The notes: generated from the sequence alone by a model not told the origin. DNA of 64,000 nt from Pseudomonas paralactis (GCF_001439735.1 NZ_JYLN01000001.1:124001-188000), one strand, 5' to 3'. Counted from the first letter of the stretch, positions 35,235 to 44,601 are shown. Numbers and translations: made by a program.

Positions 35235-35860
35235 TTTCCAGTGCCTCGATCGATGTGAGTAGCAGGGTTTTCAGAGCCGCCCAACAACTGTTGGGTCAGC
35301 AACAGCGCCTCGCAGAACGGCGCGGTGGTACGGGTGATCTTGCCCATGACGCTGGTTCCCAGCCACAGCGCGTACAAGCGCTTGGCCAGGCTTTGCGGGG
35401 CGTGCTCGAACCTGAGCGAACCGTCTTCAACGCCGCGCTCCAGAGCCAGCGCGAGTACCTCGATGGTTCGGGAAGTACCGCGTTGCAACGCCAGTCGCAT
35501 CGGTTCCGACAGGTCGGAGACTTCAGCCCCCAGCTTGACGGCCAGGCACTTGCCGGTATCGGTGCAGCCCGTGTGGTTGTCGATCCAGCTTTGCCAATAG
35601 CGCATCAACCGGGCGTGGTGGGTTAGACCCGGCTGATCGAACAGCTGCTGCATGCCATCGACGTACTGGTCGAAATAGGTGTCGAGTAACACCACGCCAA
35701 ACGCATCCTTGGAATCGAAGTAGTGATAAAACGAGCCCTTGGGCACGTGTGCGGCGTGCAGGATCTCGTTCAAGCCCACCGCGGAAAAACCCTTGGCGCC
35801 GACAATGGATTGGGCACGTTCAAGAATCGCTTGCCGTGCACTGCTGCTTGCGTTGCTCAT
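35231..35860 (-). CDS. nemR: TetR-family repressor, NemR-like
   Basis: 209 residues. The helix-turn-helix region is VGLNEILHAAHVPKGSFYHYF (residues 28-48). Cys99 and Cys105 (CTDTGKC) match the position of the redox-active Cys106 of E. coli NemR. A perfect NemR-box-like palindrome lies just upstream at 35878. It senses quinones, HOCl or electrophiles and derepresses the operon. It is the first gene of the leftward operon with the DJ-1-like and OYE genes. Confidence 0.88.
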   Translation of the reverse strand: MSNASSSARQAILERAQSIVGAKGFSAVGLNEILHAAHVPKGSFYHYFDSKDAFGVVLLDTYFDQYVDGMQQLFDQPGLTHHARLMRYWQSWIDNHTGCTDTGKCLAVKLGAEVSDLSEPMRLALQRGTSRTIEVLALALERGVEDGSLRFEHAPQSLAKRLYALWLGTSVMGKITRTTAPFCEALLLTQQLLGGSENPATHIDRGTGK

Positions 35861-35877
35861 GCTTGCCTCCGCGCGAT

Positions 35878-35892
35878 TAGACCAGTCGTCTA
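35878..35892. promoter_or_regulatory. NemR-box-like operator
   Basis: TAGAC, CAGTC, GTCTA: perfect 5-bp arms, 18 bp upstream of the repressor start. The arms agree with the NemR box as I know it from E. coli (TAGAC...GTCTA). Confidence 0.75.
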
Positions 35893-36033
35893 GTTCGTTG
35901 GGGCCATGTTAGGCAGCGAGGCAATCGCTCACAATGTCATATCCGCAAGGATTTCGGACATGGGCCAAAGTCGGTTGCCGTTTAGCTGGCACACGCCGAC
36001 AATCCCTTCTCCCCTGCCCGTTGGAGAGATGCA

Positions 36034-36972
36034 ATGCACAGCGTTGCGCTGCTGGTTTACCCGAATTTCCAGTCGTTGAGCCTTAGCCTTGGCTCGGTGT
36101 TCGAGTGCGCCAACCTGCTGCGCGGTGAGCCGGCCTACGAGTTTCACCTGGTCTCGCAAGGCGGTGGTGCGGTGATGACCTCCCAGGGGTTTTCGGTGAA
36201 TACCAGCGCTATACGGCCTGAGGGTTATGACACCCTGATCGTCAGCGGCTATCTGGAGTTTCGCCTGCCGGAGGCCAACCTGCTCGAACGGGTCAAGGCA
36301 GCGTCAGCGCAGTCGCGGCGAGTGGCCTCGTTATGCACGGGCATCTTTGTGCTGGCCGAAGCCGGTTTGCTGGAAGGCAAACGCACCACGACCCACTGGA
36401 TCCACGCGCCGGCGTTTCGCAAACGCTACCCGGATATCCGTCTGGAGGAAGACAAGTTGTTCGTGGTGGACGGCCAGGTGTGGACCGGCGCCGGCATGAG
36501 CGCCGGGGTCGACCTGGCCCTGGCGATGGTGGAGAACGACCTGGGCAGCGACCTCGCGCGCCGCATCGCACGCAAGCTGGTGATAGCCCAACGCCGCGGC
36601 AGCGAGCAATCGCAATTGTCGGCCTTGCTGGAACTGGACCCCAAATCCGACCGCGTGCAACTGGCCCTGGCCTATGCCCGCGAAAACCTCACCCAGGATT
36701 TATCGGTGGACGCCCTGGCCGACGTCGCCCGACTCAGCCCGCGCCAGTTCAGCCGGGTTTTTCGCGAAGAAACCGGGCAAACCCCGGCCAAGGCCATCGA
36801 AGCCCTACGGGTCGAAGCGGCACGGGCGATGATGGAAACCAGCCGCCACCCGGTGGAAGTGGTGGCCCGCGAAACCGGGTTCGGTGATCGCGAACGCATG
36901 CGTCAGGCGTTTCTGCGGGCCTTCGGACAGCCTCCTCAGGCGATGCAACAGGTGTTGTTCAATCCAGGCTAG
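36034..36972 (+). CDS. GlxA-type AraC-family transcriptional regulator
   Basis: 312 residues. An N-terminal DJ-1/PfpI-like domain (residues about 3-170, with the elbow SLCTGIFVLAEAG holding a Cys near 101) is followed by an AraC double helix-turn-helix (about 210-305: VDALADVARLSPRQFSRVF, then RETGFGDRERMRQAF). Members sense metabolites such as quaternary amines or peptides. It is transcribed divergently from the NemR operon. ATG 36034 has TTGGAGAG 6 bp upstream. Confidence 0.9.
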   Translation: MHSVALLVYPNFQSLSLSLGSVFECANLLRGEPAYEFHLVSQGGGAVMTSQGFSVNTSAIRPEGYDTLIVSGYLEFRLPEANLLERVKAASAQSRRVASLCTGIFVLAEAGLLEGKRTTTHWIHAPAFRKRYPDIRLEEDKLFVVDGQVWTGAGMSAGVDLALAMVENDLGSDLARRIARKLVIAQRRGSEQSQLSALLELDPKSDRVQLALAYARENLTQDLSVDALADVARLSPRQFSRVFREETGQTPAKAIEALRVEAARAMMETSRHPVEVVARETGFGDRERMRQAFLRAFGQPPQAMQQVLFNPG

Positions 36973-36977
36973 GCCCT

Positions 36978-37420
36978 ATGGGAAGGGATTTGCCCCCGAT
37001 AGCCCATAAATATCTACACAACTTTGCAGTTGCCAACAGTAACTACGATGCGAAGCGAGCCGCTCTTGATCTTGATCTGCTTTTGATCTTAGGCGCCCCG
37101 TTAAACCACGCTGGCCGGAATTCGACAGGGATTTGGGGGGTAAACCGGCAGGGATGCCGGTTTAGCCGCCCCGCGCCATGGATGGCGCGTGGCGGCGGCC
37201 CCCAAAATCCATGGCGGATTACGGGCACACCGAGCCTAAGCGAGGTGCCGAGTGGTGGGGCAAGAGCCTTTTGGTTACTTTTGGGCTCTTTCAAAAGTGA
37301 CCCGCTGTAAAAGCGGAACCAATAGCAGCCGTGACCCAAACAACGGATATGCACTCGATCAAAGTCCAGCATCCTGGTCGGCTATCAGGCCGCCATCGGG
37401 GGCAAGCCCCCTCCCACATT
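36978..37420 (+). repeat. Long REP-bounded repeat, copy B
   Basis: Same element as at 1681-2130 but in opposite orientation. It starts with a decayed REP (GGGAAGGGATTTGCCCCC) and ends with a complete one (GGGGGCAAGCCCCCTCCCAC). The core carries the same hairpins; the GC-rich stem has one arm changed (CGCGTGGCGG for CGCGGGGCGG). It fills the whole gap between the AraC gene and the next GNAT gene. Confidence 0.85.
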
Positions 37421-37449
37421 TACCCCTCCCTCATTCGGATCACCGGTCA

Positions 37450-37956
37450 TCAGTGCAATGACGCCCGGGTAATCAGGTAGCTCACCAACTGCGGCTCATC
37501 CTCCAGCTCAATCATCTGCACCGGACGCGGCAGGTTATCCAACACAGTGCGCCAGAACGCCTGAGACACCTCGTCCTGATCATAAAACCGCACCAGCCAA
37601 TTAGCCGCGCCGCTGCACAGCACCTGGCTGGCGATGGCGCGGCCGATGCCCTTGCGGCGGTAGCGCTTGAGAATGAACAGGTCGGCCAGCTCCAACGCGT
37701 CGATGCACGGCAGTTCGCTGCCTTCGATCAGCAGGAAACCGGCGATATAGCCATCGACCAGCAACAGGTTGGCGCTCCACTGCGGGTCTTGCCAATAGCG
37801 GGCCAGGTGCTCGTCATGGATGTAGAAACGGCCATCGGCCTCGACATCTTCCTGTTCCCAGTCCGAAGACTCGTAGGCGTAGTACTGGTACAGATTGCGG
37901 ATCAACTCGGCATCTTCAGGGCCGGTCTGGATCAATTCAACGGTGGTTTCAGGCAT
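37450..37956 (-). CDS. GNAT-family N-acetyltransferase
   Basis: 168 residues with one GNAT domain; the acetyl-CoA loop is YRRKGIGRAIA (about residue 93). There is an acidic N-terminal part with several Tyr (YQYYAYESSDWEQ). The target is unknown. The start is ATG 37956 (MPETTVELIQTGP); the ORF extends 44 codons further without family similarity. It is divergent from uppP. Confidence 0.85.
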   Translation of the reverse strand: MPETTVELIQTGPEDAELIRNLYQYYAYESSDWEQEDVEADGRFYIHDEHLARYWQDPQWSANLLLVDGYIAGFLLIEGSELPCIDALELADLFILKRYRRKGIGRAIASQVLCSGAANWLVRFYDQDEVSQAFWRTVLDNLPRPVQMIELEDEPQLVSYLITRASLH

Positions 37957-38136
37957 GGGGCTCTCGGTGGAAAAACGCAGGGCGCCATTGTTCACAAAAG
38001 TGCCTGTCAGGCCAATGGCTTGTCGAATCCTTTCTATTGGCTGAACCGATTGCAAATAGCGGTTGCCCTGGCCAAATTCCTGAAACATTTAGAATAAACT
38101 TCGCCGGTTTCCACCTTTCGCTCAAGGACACGTATT

Positions 38137-39009
38137 GTGACCAACGTCTGTACCGCCGGCCTGGATGTGGGCTTTGCTTCCCTGGATTACCTGCAGATTT
38201 TTATCCTGGGTGTGGTCCAGGGCATTACCGAATTGCTGCCGGTGTCGTCCACCGCCCACATGCGTGTGGTGCCCGCCCTGCTCGGCTGGCAAGACCCGGG
38301 CTCGGCGTTTTCGGCGGCCATGCAATTGGCGGCGCTGGCGGCGGTGGTCAGTTACTTCTGGCGAGATGTGCGCCAGGTCACCACCGGCAGCATCAGTGCG
38401 GTGCGCCGCGGCGACTACAACGACCGGTGGTTCAAGCTGGCGGTGGCCATCGTGCTGGCGACTATCCCGATTGGCATTGCCGGGTTGGCGCTGTCTTCGA
38501 CCTTGAATGCCTGCAACTCACCCTTGCGCGGGCTGATGGTGATCGGTATTTCCTGCGTGGTGATGGCGGTGTTGCTGGCGCTGGCCGAAGTACGCGCCCG
38601 CCATACCCGCGACGTGAGCCAGATGCGTTTGCGCGATGCATTGATCGTGGGGGTGGCGCAAATTGGCGCGTTGATTCCCGGTGTATCGCGCTCGGGATCC
38701 ACACTGACCGCCGCGCTGTTCCTGAACTTCAAACGTGAGGAAGCGGCGCGCTTTTCTTTCCTGCTGGGCCTGCCGGCCATTGCCCTGGCCGGTTTGAAAG
38801 AGCTGTGGGTGCTGCTGCGCGCCGACCTGCCTGCCCACGCCTGGCCGCACTTGATCTTCGGCCTGGTGGTGGCAAGCATCTCGGCGTTCTTTGCGATCTG
38901 GGGCCTGATGAAGTTCCTGGAGCGCTTCTCCACGTGGCCGTTCGTGATCTACCGTGCGCTGTTGGGAGTCTTCCTGATTGTGGCGGTCAGCACCGGGTTG
39001 TTGAGTTAA
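38137..39009 (+). CDS. uppP: Undecaprenyl-diphosphate phosphatase
   Basis: 290 residues, eight membrane helices, BacA/UppP family. Both family motifs are present: VQGITELLPVSSTAH (about residue 28, with the catalytic Glu) and PGVSRSGST (about 183). It recycles the C55 lipid carrier for peptidoglycan synthesis and gives bacitracin tolerance. The start is GTG 38137, which gives MTNVCTAGLDV; no better ATG is available. The last 4 bp overlap the convergent Dyp peroxidase gene. Confidence 0.92.
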   Translation: MTNVCTAGLDVGFASLDYLQIFILGVVQGITELLPVSSTAHMRVVPALLGWQDPGSAFSAAMQLAALAAVVSYFWRDVRQVTTGSISAVRRGDYNDRWFKLAVAIVLATIPIGIAGLALSSTLNACNSPLRGLMVIGISCVVMAVLLALAEVRARHTRDVSQMRLRDALIVGVAQIGALIPGVSRSGSTLTAALFLNFKREEAARFSFLLGLPAIALAGLKELWVLLRADLPAHAWPHLIFGLVVASISAFFAIWGLMKFLERFSTWPFVIYRALLGVFLIVAVSTGLLS

Positions 39010-39968
39010 GCCGTCGGTTCGCGGTCGGCCAGTTCTTCGAGCAGGTCGGCCGAAGGCACGAAAAACAGGCCGCCGGTCACCGCCGTGCTGAAGTCGAGCA
39101 AGCGGTCGTAGTTGCCGACCGGGCGGCCGACAAACATGTTTTCCAACATTTGCTCCAGGGGCTGCGGCGAGCGTGCGTAGCCGATGAAGTAGGTGCCGAA
39201 CTCGCCGGCGCCTGGGCGGCCAAAGGGCATGTTGTCGCGCAGGATCTTCACTTCCTCGCCGTCCTGATCAGTGATGACGGTCAGGGCGCTGTGGGAATTG
39301 CTCGGCTTGGCGTCTTCGTCCAGTTCGATGTCCGACAATTTGGTACGCCCGATCACCTTCTCCTGGGCCTCTACGGTCAAGCCATTCCACGCCGTCATGT
39401 TGTGCAGGTATTTCTGCACCAACACATAGCTGCCGCCTTCGAACTCCGGGTCTTCGTCACCCACCAGGGTAAAGGCTTCAGCCTTGCGCCCCACCGGGTT
39501 CTCGGTGCCGTCGACAAAACCGATAATGCTGCGCATATCGAAGTAACGGAACCCCTGGACCTCATCGACCACCTTCACGCTATCGCCCAGGGCGGCCATC
39601 AAGTGGGTCGCCAGTTCGAAACACAGGTCCATCTGCTCGGCGCGGATATGCAGCAGGATATCGCCGGGAGTCGACACCGCCATGCGCCCCTCCACGCCAA
39701 ACTCGCGAAACGGATGCAAGGCCGCTGGGCGCGGCGCACCGAACAGGCGGTCCCAGGCATCCGAGCCAAACCCACAAACGCAGGTCAGGTTGCCCGACGG
39801 CACACGCTTGCCCACCGAGCGCACCAACCCTGCGATGTCGGCGCACCAGGCACGCACATTTTCGACCGCATCGGGGGCCAGGGTGGCGACCATGAAAATC
39901 GCACTGCTGGTGATCGGGTGGCACACCGATTGCGGTTCAAGCGGTGGCCGGACGGGGCAGGTTTTCAT
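39006..39968 (-). CDS. Dye-decolorizing (Dyp-type) heme peroxidase
   Basis: 320 residues. The signature GFVDGTENP (about residue 150, with the catalytic Asp) is clear, and a proximal His is expected in the C-terminal half (TVITDQDGEEVKILRDNMPFG region). There is no Tat signal, so this is a cytoplasmic B-type enzyme. It oxidises phenolics with peroxide. It is convergent with uppP and ends within its last codon. Confidence 0.92.
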   Translation of the reverse strand: MKTCPVRPPLEPQSVCHPITSSAIFMVATLAPDAVENVRAWCADIAGLVRSVGKRVPSGNLTCVCGFGSDAWDRLFGAPRPAALHPFREFGVEGRMAVSTPGDILLHIRAEQMDLCFELATHLMAALGDSVKVVDEVQGFRYFDMRSIIGFVDGTENPVGRKAEAFTLVGDEDPEFEGGSYVLVQKYLHNMTAWNGLTVEAQEKVIGRTKLSDIELDEDAKPSNSHSALTVITDQDGEEVKILRDNMPFGRPGAGEFGTYFIGYARSPQPLEQMLENMFVGRPVGNYDRLLDFSTAVTGGLFFVPSADLLEELADREPTA

Positions 39969-40127
39969 CAGGGAGTTCCACAGGCTGAGGGCGGTTTGAA
40001 CCCGCGCAGATTAGCAGATCATCGGTGGTAACTGGCCCACACTTGACCCATCTGCGCTTTAAGCTTGAGCGCCTCGGCCCGCCGCCCCCCTGATTTCCTG
40101 CTCCGCCCACGCTTTAGCGCATAACCT

Positions 40128-40973
40128 TCAGTCCAAGTCGCTCGCATCATGGCGCTCGGCCAACTGTTCATGGGGCTCGCCCGACACCCGATTCACCCGC
40201 CGCCCGCGCTGCACCGCAGGCCGTGCGTCAATCGCGTCGGCCCAGCGCTGCACGTGCTTGTACTCATGCACCGACAGGAACTCCGCCGAGTCGCCATACA
40301 AGCGGCCTTTGACCAGCCCGCCGTACCAGGGCCAGATCGCGATATCGGCAATGCTGTACTCATCACCGGCAATGTACTCACTCACCGCCAGGCGTTTATC
40401 CAGCACATCCAGCTGGCGTTTGGTTTCCATGGCAAAACGGTTGATCGGGTACTCCATTTTGCTGGGGGCATAGGCATAGAAATGCCCGAAGCCGCCGCCC
40501 AGGTACGGCGCGCTGCCCATTTGCCAGAACAGCCACGACAGGCATTCAGCCCGAGCCGCAGGTTCGGTGGGCAAGAACGCGCCGAATTTCTCGGCCAGGT
40601 ACTGCAGGATCGCGCCCGACTCGAACACCCGGATCGGCGTGGCGCCGCTGCGGTCCATCAGGGCCGGAATCTTTGAGTTGGGGTTCACCGCGACGAAGCC
40701 ACTGCCGAACTGGTCGCCATCGCCAATCTTGATCAGCCAGGCATCGTATTCGGCGCCGGTGTGACCCAGGGCCAGCAACTCTTCGAGCAGGATCGTGACC
40801 TTCTGCCCGTTGGGCGTAGCCAGGGAATACAGTTGCAGCGGATGTTTGCCGATCGGCAGCTCTTTATCGTGGGTAGCACCGGCGACAGGCCGGTTGATGC
40901 TGGCGAAGGTGCCGCCGCTTTCGGTTTCCCAGGTCCAGACTCGGGGTGGGACATAAGTGGACGAATCGGTCAT
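40128..40973 (-). CDS. yghU: Glutathione S-transferase, YghU/nu class
   Basis: 281 residues, longer than a standard GST, as is typical of YghU (about 288). N-terminal extension, then a thioredoxin fold with YSLATPNGQKVTILLEEL, then NPNSKIPALMD and an all-helical C-domain with SIADIAIWPWYGG. Enzymes of this class bind two glutathiones and act as disulfide-bond reductases. ATG 40973 (MTDSSTYVPPR) is chosen over a start 15 codons upstream. Confidence 0.9.
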   Translation of the reverse strand: MTDSSTYVPPRVWTWETESGGTFASINRPVAGATHDKELPIGKHPLQLYSLATPNGQKVTILLEELLALGHTGAEYDAWLIKIGDGDQFGSGFVAVNPNSKIPALMDRSGATPIRVFESGAILQYLAEKFGAFLPTEPAARAECLSWLFWQMGSAPYLGGGFGHFYAYAPSKMEYPINRFAMETKRQLDVLDKRLAVSEYIAGDEYSIADIAIWPWYGGLVKGRLYGDSAEFLSVHEYKHVQRWADAIDARPAVQRGRRVNRVSGEPHEQLAERHDASDLD

Positions 40974-41050
40974 GCTCACTGCTCCTGAGGTGCTTGGATC
41001 AACGCATTCAAAGTGCATATTACCGACTGTTTCAAATTCAGATACCCCCT

Positions 41051-41305
41051 ATGACCGACCGCCTCGGCGATATCCTCACCGACCAGCTTGATGTAGTGTT
41101 CTGCGGCATCAACCCCGGCAAGGGCTCCGCCGCCCTCGGTGCGCCGCGCTTCGTGGCGTTTCTGGGCAAACCAGGCTATAGCGCGTTGAGCGACCAGCGC
41201 CAGATCGCCTGGGGTTTGCAGCCGCAGTCACTGGGCGCCGCCGCGGTGTGGGTGTTGCCCAACCCCTGCTGGCGCCCTTACTCTCTTGAGCCAAACATCC
41301 TGTAG
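41051..41305 (+). pseudogene. mug: Remnant of G/U mismatch-specific DNA glycosylase (mug)
   Basis: An 84-codon ORF. The start MTDRLGDILTDQLDVVFCGINPGKGSA is the Mug N-terminus with the active-site segment GINPG. The sequence then jumps to RFVAFLGKPGYSA and WVLPNPCWR, which correspond to the late part of Mug (LGKxAY and WVLPNPSG). The middle, about 80 residues including the HPANRFW region, is missing, and the C-terminus runs into unrelated codons (PYSLEPNIL). This is an internal deletion plus end decay, so the product cannot be a working glycosylase. Confidence 0.8.
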
Positions 41306-41319
41306 GCAATGGAGGCTGC

Positions 41320-41916
41320 ATGAAACTGATCGGAATGCTGGACTCGCCTTACGTACGCCGCGTGGCGATTTCCCTGGACTTGTACGGGGTGGATTTTGCG
41401 CATGAACCGCTGTCGGTGTTCAGCACCTACGCGCAATTTGCCCAAATCAACCCCGTGGTCAAAGCCCCCTCGCTGGTGCTGGACGACGGGACGGTGTTGA
41501 TGGATTCGAGCCTGATCCTCGATTACCTGGAAGCCCTGGCGCCGGCTGACAAGAAGCTGCTCCCCCAGCAACCGACAGCACGCGCCCACGACCTGCAACT
41601 GCTCGGACTGGCCCTGGCCGCCTGTGAAAAGAGTGTGCAGATCGTCTATGAACACAACCTGCGCCCAGCCGAAAAGTTGCATGCACCGTGGATCGAACGC
41701 GTCAGTGGGCAATTGCTGGCGGCTTATACCCTGTTGGACAAGCAACTGGCAGACAGTCAAGCGCTGACCCAGGCATCCATTACAGCGGCGGTCGCCTGGT
41801 CGTTCAGCCAGTTCACCGTGGCCTCGGTGGTGAAGGCGGATGCGTTCCCCAACCTGAAGCGCCATGCTGAACGCCTGGAACAGCACCCGGCGTTCAAGCG
41901 TTACCCCATCGCCTAA
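41320..41916 (+). CDS. Glutathione S-transferase family protein
   Basis: 198 residues. The N-terminal thioredoxin fold opens MKLIGMLDSPYVRRVAISLDLYG, with Ser9 as likely glutathione-activating residue and the gamma-Glu contact region in DSSLILDYLEAL (about 66). The C-terminal domain is all helical. Substrate unknown. GGAGG sits 7 bp before ATG 41320. It directly follows the mug remnant. Confidence 0.88.
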   Translation: MKLIGMLDSPYVRRVAISLDLYGVDFAHEPLSVFSTYAQFAQINPVVKAPSLVLDDGTVLMDSSLILDYLEALAPADKKLLPQQPTARAHDLQLLGLALAACEKSVQIVYEHNLRPAEKLHAPWIERVSGQLLAAYTLLDKQLADSQALTQASITAAVAWSFSQFTVASVVKADAFPNLKRHAERLEQHPAFKRYPIA

Positions 41917-41952
41917 GCACCGCAGCCCTAATACCCGTCAATTAAAGCTTTT

Positions 41953-42052
41953 TGTAGGAGCGAGCTTGCTCGCGAAAAACGCACAGGCGCCGCGTTTAAT
42001 CAGGAAACACGCGTTATCGTTGACGTCTTTCGCGAGCAAGCTCGCGCCTACA
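41953..42052 (+). repeat. REPIN (TAGGAGCGAGC family), copy 3
   Basis: Inverted REP pair with the GCGTTTAATCAGGAAACACG spacer in the same orientation as copy 1. The right arm has a GCGCC change (CTCGCGCCTACA). It lies between the convergent GST and SDR genes. Confidence 0.85.
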
Positions 42053-42066
42053 CAGGCGATGTCGGC

Positions 42067-42834
42067 TTAAACCCAGCCACCATCCACGATGAAATTCTGC
42101 GCCGAGCACATCGCCGAGGCATCAGAGGCCAGAAACAGGGCCATATTGGCGATGTGTTCCGGCATCACACTGCCAGGCAGGCACTGGCTACGGGCGATCA
42201 ACTCCCGAGCCGCGTCATCCACCCACATGGCCAGTTGTTTTTCCGTCATCACCCAGCCCGGCACCAGCGTGTTGACGCGGATATGGCTCGGCCCCAACTC
42301 CCGCGCCAGGCCTCGGGTCATGCCGTGGGCGGCGGCCTTGCTGGCGGCGTACACCGGGTAGCCGGCAGAAGCCATCATCCAGCCGACCGAACCCAGGTTG
42401 ATGATTGAGCCGCCACCCGCCTCTTTCATCATTGGCACCACCGCCTTCGCAGCAAAGAAGGCGTGCTTGAGGTTGACAGCGATCAACCGGTCGAACATTT
42501 GCGAGTCGATTTCTTCCAGGCTGTGGCGCACATCATTTGCCGCGTTATTTACCAGCACCGTGATCGGCCCGAGGGAATGCTCGAAGCGCCGGATTGCCGC
42601 GCCGTAGCCAATCTCATCGGTAATATCGCAGCACTCGAACTCAACGATGTGGCCCTTGGAGTTCAACAGCGCCGCCAAGCGTTCACCCTGGCTTTGCGCG
42701 CGATCCACAAACGCCACTTTGGCACCCTGGGCGGCAAAGGCCCGCACCATGAATTCGCCAATCCCTGACGCCCCGCCGGAGATCAATACGCTCTTGCCCT
42801 TGAGGTCAGGATAAATGGCGTGCTCAGTACTCAT
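42067..42834 (-). CDS. SDR-family aldose 1-dehydrogenase (xylose/arabinose/galactose type)
   Basis: 255 residues, classical SDR: GGASGIG (about 20), NNAAND (about 96), and YAASK (Tyr about 165). The overall pattern (YPDLKGKSVLISGG at the start, FIVDGGWV at the end) resembles the Caulobacter xylose dehydrogenase and related sugar dehydrogenases. A secreted aldose 1-epimerase is encoded divergently 138 bp away, which supports a role in oxidising a free sugar to its lactone. The exact sugar is not known. Confidence 0.8.
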   Translation of the reverse strand: MSTEHAIYPDLKGKSVLISGGASGIGEFMVRAFAAQGAKVAFVDRAQSQGERLAALLNSKGHIVEFECCDITDEIGYGAAIRRFEHSLGPITVLVNNAANDVRHSLEEIDSQMFDRLIAVNLKHAFFAAKAVVPMMKEAGGGSIINLGSVGWMMASAGYPVYAASKAAAHGMTRGLARELGPSHIRVNTLVPGWVMTEKQLAMWVDDAARELIARSQCLPGSVMPEHIANMALFLASDASAMCSAQNFIVDGGWV

Positions 42835-42972
42835 AACGTAGTGCCTCGATCAATTAGTCTTATTTTATTTTACGAAATCGGCGTTAAAGGCTATAAATTC
42901 GCTGGGTAGCCGGTGAAATATCTCACATTAGTAGAACTATTCAACCCAAAAACAACAAAAGGATGTTCGACC

Positions 42973-44121
42973 ATGAAGCACCCTCGATACCTGTTGTCCG
43001 GTCTGGCGCTGGCCATGCTGATCACCAGCGGCGGCGCGCACGCCGCCGGCCTTACCAGCGAGCACAAGCCCTTCGGTAAAACCAATGACGGCACCGCCGT
43101 CGAACAGTACGTGTTGCGCAATAGCCATGGCATGCAAGCCACGGTAATTACCTACGGCGGTGTCTTGCAGTCGCTGATGGTGCCGGACAAAAACGGCAAG
43201 CTCGACGACGTCGTGCTGGGCTTCGATGATGTGCAAGGCTATCAAGGCGGTACTGCATTTTTCGGCGCAACCATCGGCCGCTTCGGCAACCGCCTGGCCG
43301 GCGGTGCCTTTGAACTCGACGGCAAACGCTACCAGGTGCCGCTCAACGACGGCCCCAACTCGCTGCACGGCGGCGCTCAGGGCTTCGACAAACAGGTGTG
43401 GCACGCCGAACCGGTCAAGGACAAGGATTCGGTGGGCGTCACCCTCACCTACCTGTCCAGGGACGGTGAAATGGGGTTTCCCGGCAACCTGAAAACCGAA
43501 GTCACTTACCGCCTCAACGATAAGAACGAACTGCACATCGACTACAAGGCCACCACCGACAAACCGACGGTACTCAACCTCACCAACCACAGCTACTTCA
43601 ACCTCGCCGGCGCGGGTAACGGCGACATTCTCAAGCAGGTCGCCACCTTGCACGCCAGCCACTACACGCCGGTGAATGCCACCTTGATCCCCACCGGTGA
43701 GCTGGCGCCGGTGAAAGGCACACCGATGGACTTCCTCAAGCCCACGCCCATTGGCCAACACATCAAGGCGGACCATCCGCAGCTCAAATTTGCCGAGCCG
43801 AAACAAGGCGGGTTCGACTTCAACTGGGCTCTGGATACCAAGGGTGACGTGAAGCAGCTTGCTGCCCAGGTGCATGACCCTGAGTCGGGGCGGCGCTTGC
43901 AGCTTTACACCAGTGAGCCTGGAGTGCAGTTCTACACCAGCAATTTCCTGGATGGTTCGGTGAAGGGCAAAGGGGGCAAGACGTACCAGCACTGGAGCGG
44001 GTTTACCCTGGAGACCCAACACTTCCCGGATGCGCCTAACCAACCCGGCTTTGCCTCAACTCGCTTGAATCCCGGGCAAACCTATACCCAAAACACCATC
44101 TTCAAATTCACCACCGATTAA
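42973..44121 (+). CDS. galM: Periplasmic aldose 1-epimerase
   Basis: 382 residues. Signal peptide MKHPRYLLSGLALAMLITSG with cut after AHA; GalM fold with TIGRFGNRLAGG (about 95), LHGGAQGFDKQVW (about 135, conserved His), and NHSYFNLAG (about 210, catalytic His). It interconverts alpha and beta anomers of a hexose or pentose in the periplasm. ATG 42973 has AAGGA upstream and yields the signal peptide. It is divergent from the aldose dehydrogenase. Confidence 0.92.
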   Translation: MKHPRYLLSGLALAMLITSGGAHAAGLTSEHKPFGKTNDGTAVEQYVLRNSHGMQATVITYGGVLQSLMVPDKNGKLDDVVLGFDDVQGYQGGTAFFGATIGRFGNRLAGGAFELDGKRYQVPLNDGPNSLHGGAQGFDKQVWHAEPVKDKDSVGVTLTYLSRDGEMGFPGNLKTEVTYRLNDKNELHIDYKATTDKPTVLNLTNHSYFNLAGAGNGDILKQVATLHASHYTPVNATLIPTGELAPVKGTPMDFLKPTPIGQHIKADHPQLKFAEPKQGGFDFNWALDTKGDVKQLAAQVHDPESGRRLQLYTSEPGVQFYTSNFLDGSVKGKGGKTYQHWSGFTLETQHFPDAPNQPGFASTRLNPGQTYTQNTIFKFTTD

Positions 44122-44123
44122 AC

Positions 44124-44601
44124 GGTGGGAGGGTTACCCCCGACGAAGGCGTTTCAGTCTGCACAGCACAGCTGATTGACTCGCCGCCATCGGGGCATGG
44201 GTATCTACACAACTTTTGTAGCCACTGCCAACCGTAACCACGATGCGAAGCGAGCCGCTCTTGCTCTGCTTTTGATCTTAGGCGCCCCGTCAAACCACGC
44301 TGGCCGGAATTCGACAGGGATTTGGGGGGTAAACCGGCAGGGATGCCGGTTTAGCCGCCCCGCGCCATGGATGGCGCGTGGCGGCGGCCCCCCAAATTCA
44401 TGGCGGATTACGGGCACACCGAGCCTAAGCGAGGTGCCGAGTGGTGGGGCAAGAGCCTTTTGGTTACTTTTGGGCTCTTTTCAAAAGTGACCCGCTGTAA
44501 AAGCGGAACCAATAGCAGCCGTGACCCAAATAAAGGATATGTACTCGGTCTGATCCAACATCCTGGTCAGCTATCAGGCCGCCATCGGGAGCAAGCCCCC
44601 G
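44124..44601 (+). repeat. Long REP-bounded repeat, copy C
   Basis: Third copy, same orientation as copy B. Its left end has two decayed REP pieces (44124-44149 and CGCCATCGGGG at 44187), and its right end a partial REP (CGCCATCGGGAGCAAGCCCC). The core from 44198 matches copy B closely. It has the shortest hexamer tract (CTTGCTCTGC) of the three. Confidence 0.85.
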
